Assembly (NCBI GenBank): GCA_017562135.1
Contig: QEYB01000526.1
Coordinates: forward strand, 372,001 to 436,000
Length of the DNA stretch: 64,000 nucleotides
Source: Dipylidium caninum
Taxonomy: Eukaryota; Platyhelminthes; Cestoda; Cyclophyllidea; Dipylidiidae
Reading direction: 5' to 3'
Shown here: piece after piece, positions 60,201-64,000 of the stretch
How positions within the stretch are numbered: the stretch's first letter is position 1
How the letters are laid out: every line of letters starts with the position of its first letter
Made by a program: the position numbers and the translations under genes
Notes under the pieces: model-generated
The model's input: only the letters and a program-made list of their open reading frames with translations
What the model was told of the DNA's origin: nothing
Database searches by the model: none

Positions 60201-63200
60201 TGGACAACCTCCCAGAATGGCGTCTCTTCTACAGACAGGAGAGATTTACTGTGCACGAGGACTGCAGGGCGTTGCATGGTGGAGAGGGAGAAGCCCACCT
60301 ACCTGGTGGCTGACGCAAAAACCGGAGGTGCATCGACTCGACCTCCTCCGAGGACGGGACCGGGGTGGGCTGCACACGAAGATGGCGATTGGAATTGGTG
60401 GAGCGAACACAGACACATTGGTTGCCGCTGGCCCGAACTCCGTCCAGAATGGAGCAGAGGAGGGAATCCCTGTGGTGCGGAGGGTCGAAAGAGGGTGGGA
60501 TTCAGACAAACAGGGCATTGATGTGATTTCCTCTACGGACAGGAAGAAGGCTACACACACGGTGGGGAGGAGTTTGTCAACTCCGACCCATTCTGACAGC
60601 CAGCCACACGCAAGAATGGTGTCTCCAACTGCCCCACCGAGGCCACAATCGTTGAAATGAACTACTTGGGGCTGGGCGGGGAAGGGGAGACGATCCACCT
60701 CGGGAGGGGACAGCAAAAACCGCAAAGCCTTAGGCGTGTGAGTGGACGAGGTGCACACTGCGGACACGACGGCCTTTCTGGCAAATGTCTGGTGGACACG
60801 CAACCGGTCCTCGTGGCGGTCAACAACCGCGACGTCAACGTTCTAAGGCGAGATTTAGAACACCCTAATTACCGATAAGGCTGCTTCCCTGTTAAGTGGC
60901 AAGTTGCTACTTTTTTTCACGTATTACAGCCGATCTCCTCTCCTTCCCACCCCTAATTCCATGCCAGCGAGGTCGTGATGGAAGGAGAATCTGGTCTGGA
61001 CGCTTTCTCCTCCTAAATCCGCGGCTCCGAACAAAGCGAGACTGGAATTCTTAGATTCCGCATGCAATTTACTACTGAAATTATGGCACGTGGACTAAAG
61101 GACGAAGAAAAAGCGTTGATTTTAGAGGCTTTCAGTTCTCCGAGTGGCCCCAACGCCCGCCCTAAGGCTCCATATGCCTGACTGGGGCCAAAATAAATTT
61201 AAAATCTCATGTCACAATGCCTTCTGACGAAGGTCATCGCATAACTGGTGCCAATCAGTAAATAATGGGCAAAATTGCCTGGCAGAGGAGGATTTGGCAA
61301 CCAACCTGTTGGAAGAATAGTAGGTGTGCATCTTCCCATTCGTGTACTCAATGCTCAGCGTTTGTGGCTCCCGCCGTGACCGAATTAGGGCGAATACCTA
61401 AGGGGAAACAAAGAGGAGTTGGAGGAAGTGATGACAGCAGCCGCGAAAAGTCAACCGCGTCGTGGAGGCAAAAGGATTCCTCGGGCCCCGCGAACTACTC
61501 AGCAACCTGCTTCTCCCTTTACGCCTCGAAAATTGGTACTATGAAAGTACAGACGCTCCGAGCCCACATAACGGCGCGTGAAGACTATTGGGACTCGACA
61601 AGAGTCACGCTGTTGCGTTCATAAAGTCCTCAAAGTACTCCCAACAGGCACTCAAACGAACTACTCAGTCGCACTTCGGTAGTATAAGCGTATCCATCTA
61701 AGTTACCAGTAGGGCATATTGAAGGCGAGGAAAATGACTGTTCAAGAGGAGAAGTTGTTACTTACTTGGCACAGTGGCTGAGCCGTTATCGGCCGATAGG
61801 AAAGTGGGTCTCTTTCGACAAGAAGACACTCGGTAAGACAGAGAGTTCTTGAAATTGGCAATGTACTATCCCCATGACGATAGGGTGCGACCTTTTGTAC
61901 CACAAATTCTGCCGTTGATATCATATTCTCTGCTCTATTAAAAAAGGGGAATGGATGGTAAGTCTGGAACCTACGTCGCCATCGAACCCAGGCGTGTTTC
62001 ACGACACCAGTCAAGGGTTAGAGGAGAGGGAGATCGGGCGACAGTGATGCCCAAATAAAGGGCGGCTGCCTCTACTGCAGCATTCATCAGAGCAGTAGGG
62101 TCGGAGCACTTGAAAAGGTGCTACATTGGAAAAAGTTAAAAGGTGGGAACTGCTTTAACGTGGACCTACGATCCTTTCGTGGCTCCCGCATATAACCGCA
62201 AAACCACCGGTGAGACCAGTAACCTATAATGAAAAACGCACGATTAACCAAAGTGCAAATGCCTGGTATAATTAGCGCTACTTAATAATTTGTGAGTAGG
62301 ATGATATTACGGTGTTGGAAATGAACAGTTTACCGGGGCAAGGTAGCGAATGTCGCGGTAGGTGTAGCAGGCAACGCGTCTTCCCGTAGCCTGATCTATT
62401 TGGTCCACTGATATTGGCGTGATTTCAATGAAAACTGGCTTCTCCCTCTCCGACCAGGTGATTTTTACCGCCGAAACTTTCTGTAAACAATGAGAAGGAA
62501 GCAAATGATACAGCCTATGTTGAATTGCCAGAATTTACGAATCGACAGTTTGCAGCTTTCGAGAAACGTTAAGACGAAAATGGCTGTGATTCAGACAAAA
62601 TTTATGTGGAAATTTGGGAATCCACCGGAAATGATTCCAACTCTGGGAGAATGAAACATAGCTCAGTGTGCATGCAACGCAGAGACGAAATTCGACGGAC
62701 AACTGGTCAGGTCAACGCTGACCATTAAAATTAATTTACCAGGCATGGACAAGGGTTGTGAGAGGCATATCATGCCCACTTTTCCCCTTCACCCCACACT
62801 CGTCAGCAAGCGAGCCAAGTCAAGGGGAAAACGATTCCAGTTTAACTGACTAGTCAAAGTCAAAGGCCACCTCGTTGGGAGGTGCGCACACAACTACCGC
62901 AACAATGGATGAGAGGAGGCTCCAGCGATATTACCGAAACGACGAAATAATGGCGGATGTTAGATAGTGCTTATTAAAACTCAACAAACATTGAGGTGTG
63001 AATCTAGATGGCGGACGGACAGATACTCCACCCACCCTCTCCTGCCTTTTCAAAAACTGTCAAGACCGAAAAGGAGGTAATGATAATTGCAGAGTCGAGT
63101 GCAGATAAAATTTGGGACAATTTTCTTAACCCGTATGTCTTAATCCAGGGTAGAGGGCTTGACACCCATCGAAAAATGGGTGATTTCATAAATAAACCCC

Positions 63201-64000
63201 CAAAACCACACAAGAGATAAAAATATTACAAGCATGTTAAATGCGGAGATGCGATGGAGCGAGTAGCAGTAATTAGGGTAAAACAACATTTCTAGAGCCA
63301 GGAGCAGAGAAAATAAATGGCAAAATTAAAATAATTATTGTATAGAGAAGAAAAAGGAACTAATGGTCTCAAACTCACCAAGTTAGGTCGCGACTTTTCA
63401 GCAAACAAGCTTCGAAACCTCTACAGGAAAAGGAAAAAGGAAATAATCATCGGTATAATGTTTAACTGAACGTCACACTTCACAGTATTAAGTTTATTCG
63501 ATTCAGTCAATAGTGTATAACCGGGTCGAGGCCTCTTGGCCCTGTGAGATGGAAGCAAGTGCGTCAAAAGGAGTTAGAATGAATCCAAGGGTCATATGAA
63601 ACCAGTCTTCTGGATAGTATTAGTAGTGATACCTAAGGAATGAAATGGGAGGGACTTTTCACGATTTTTTTCAAAGTTCGAGGAGAGCGGTACATATTGA
63701 AGGATTGGAATACAGGAACTAGAATACGCTGAGGGAATCACATTTGTAAAGCACTTCCAACTACTGACCAGCAAATCGGTTAAAATATCCGTACGGTACT
63801 CGGACACGAAGGACATATCTTTGCGTCCACCAGGACCTCCAGCAATTAGAATGAACTTCTGCTGGTTGGTTAAATTCCCGGCCTTGGCAGCTCCATTGTC
63901 CGGACGAGCAACGAAAATTTCTTGGTAGAGCCACTAGAAAGAGAGAAGGTTCATATCTTTGATTGACCACACTACCTGGCAAGAGTTTTCAGTTAGAGTC
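42280..64000 (-). CDS. DNAJC13: RME-8/DNAJC13, endosomal J-domain protein (N-terminus beyond window)
   Basis: Family role: a peripheral endosomal membrane protein whose J domain recruits Hsc70 to control clathrin and WASH/retromer-dependent sorting. Forty exons, all GT-AG except one GC-AG, join in one frame for 2570 residues; only about the first 50 residues of the family lie off the right edge. Order on the minus strand: PH-like N-terminal repeats (60146-64000), helical repeat region, the family's conserved block with LLRLLLEED and [21 protein letters not shown] equivalents, J domain (50204-50731, HPD at 50355-50363), more repeats, and an Ala/Gly/Pro-rich C-terminus ending PQPRP. Four IWN repeats are visible: LIWNLR (about 56020), AIWNQEM (about 51340), FIWNN (about 47945), LIWNQDC (about 44570). 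It is longer than human (2243 residues) because of acidic and Gly-rich insertions. One intron hosts an antisense peptide gene. Confidence 0.95.
44608..45327 (-). other. RME-8 intron without further genes
   Basis: 720 nt between the exons ending LYD and starting [11 protein letters not shown] 204-codon minus-strand open frame overlaps it but has no family resemblance and no matching splice context. Confidence 0.6.
46843..47328 (+). CDS. Small secreted cysteine-rich (knottin-like, UPF0506-like) peptide
   Basis: Two exons, 46843-46897 and 47150-47328, join with phase 1 (donor gtgagt, acceptor gcgtag) to 77 residues. Residues 1-19 ([19 protein letters not shown]) form a clear signal peptide. The mature part of about 55 residues has nine cysteines spaced C-8-C-6-C-6-CC-4-C-12-C-2-C-2-C, including [12 protein letters not shown]. 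The CC followed by GxxVC and a later GxC resembles inhibitor-cystine-knot peptides and the UPF0506 family known from parasitic flatworms; target and function are unknown. The signal peptide in exon 1 and mature domain in exon 2 is the usual layout for such genes. AATAAA lies 68 nt after the stop. It sits wholly inside an RME-8 intron on the opposite strand. An odd ninth cysteine leaves one unpaired or available for dimerisation. Confidence 0.78.
47396..47401 (+). terminator. Poly(A) signal of the nested peptide gene
   Basis: AATAAA followed by a GT-rich stretch (tttgggtgtggggc), 68 nt after the stop of the cysteine-rich peptide. Both elements fit a cleavage and polyadenylation site. Confidence 0.7.
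51477..52243 (-). other. Probable GC-AG intron of RME-8
   Basis: The exon encoding LLQAEE ends in gaggag followed by gcgagt; the acceptor is ttcag before [12 protein letters not shown]. No GT donor nearby keeps phase 0 while retaining the conserved residues. GC-AG introns are a known minor class. Confidence 0.65.
52436..52597 (-). other. 162-nt stop-free intron of RME-8
   Basis: Donor gtaggt, acceptor cgccag. The intron length is a multiple of three and contains no stop in the RME-8 frame, so retention would insert 54 residues between HIVQ and LLLTFDP. The human protein has no insertion here, so the spliced form is preferred. Confidence 0.7.
54966..56015 (-). other. RME-8 intron, no gene recognised
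   Basis: 1.05 kb between the exons for LIWNLR and [10 protein letters not shown]. It has a poly(G) run on the plus strand at 55681-55693. A 202-codon minus frame in it is unrecognised. Confidence 0.6.
57378..58995 (-). other. Two RME-8 introns flanking the exon 58129-58307
   Basis: Introns of 751 and 688 nt. Plus-strand poly(G) at about 58437-58447. Nothing else is supported. Confidence 0.6.
60470..61305 (-). other. RME-8 intron, no gene recognised
   Basis: 836 nt. It contains a partly family-like frame that I tested and rejected in favour of the exon at 60303-60469, which matches the human sequence directly. Confidence 0.6.
62481..63378 (-). other. RME-8 intron, no supported gene
   Basis: 898 nt, AT-rich. 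A 70-codon plus-strand frame (63008-63220) begins with ATG and is not recognised; its length is within chance expectation. Confidence 0.55.

Larger units (their letters stand above)
60146..64000 (-). other. RME-8 exons, N-terminal PH-like block (partial at edge)
   Basis: Exons: 63976-64000 (partial; TLTENSCQ, matching human TLEVTNQ), 63769-63933, 63379-63420, 62334-62480, 62170-62223, 62008-62120, 61766-61970, 61306-61397, 60303-60469, 60146-60228. Landmarks: [74 protein letters not shown] and [17 protein letters not shown], each with a close human counterpart. The intron 61971-62007 is only 37 nt. Confidence 0.9.

Noticed and set aside
60246..60803. 185-codon minus-strand frame as an RME-8 exon
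   Set aside because: A different frame at 60303-60469 matches human RME-8 almost residue for residue ([16 protein letters not shown]) with correct splice phases.
63008..63220. 70-codon ATG-started plus frame in an RME-8 intron
   Set aside because: Looked like a second nested gene but has no signal peptide, no recognised motif and a chance-level length.

Overview
The window is eukaryotic nuclear DNA from a metazoan. Every recognisable gene is split by GT-AG introns, some as short as 35-37 nt, all genes use the standard code, and two have AATAAA poly(A) signals. The families are conserved animal housekeeping genes. A small cysteine-rich secreted peptide resembling the flatworm UPF0506 type, together with the micro-introns, suggests a parasitic flatworm (cestode or trematode). 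That taxonomic call is inference.

Layout: (1) 515-5094, minus: complete DDX55/Spb4-type DEAD-box RNA helicase, 14 exons. (2) 6141-24230, plus: complete casein kinase I gamma, 9 exons, with an 8.3 kb second intron; it diverges from DDX55 across a gap of about 1 kb. (3) 24986-27476, minus: complete NDUFA10-like complex I subunit, 6 exons, convergent with the kinase gene. (4) 27477-30010: AT-rich gap with a tRNA-derived repeat fragment. (5) 30011-41121, plus: complete organic anion transporter (SLCO/OATP), 9 exons. (6) 42280-64000, minus: nearly complete RME-8/DNAJC13, 40 exons seen, with only the extreme N-terminus beyond the right edge. (7) 46843-47328, plus: a two-exon secreted cysteine-knot-like peptide gene lying antisense inside one RME-8 intron.

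Exon boundaries were placed by reading splice sites and keeping phase. For all six genes the joined exons keep one frame (642, 501, 422, about 1009, at least 2570 and 77 residues). The genes do not form an operon or pathway. They act in ribosome biogenesis (DDX55), membrane-tethered signalling (CK1 gamma), respiration (NDUFA10), solute uptake (SLCO) and endosomal trafficking (RME-8).

Composition is mosaic: AT-rich at about 1-9 kb, 25.5-30 kb and 56-64 kb, GC-rich at about 18-25 kb and 33-55 kb. Introns of plus-strand genes are C/T-rich on the plus strand, while the RME-8 region is G/A-rich there. Poly(G)/poly(C) runs and microsatellites are frequent.

The most interesting items are the nested antisense cysteine-rich peptide gene, a promoter-like cluster inside the kinase intron, altered motifs in the helicase (motif Ia) and the complex I subunit (P-loop), a likely GC-AG intron and a stop-free 162-nt intron in RME-8, and a 30-nt poly(G) tract.
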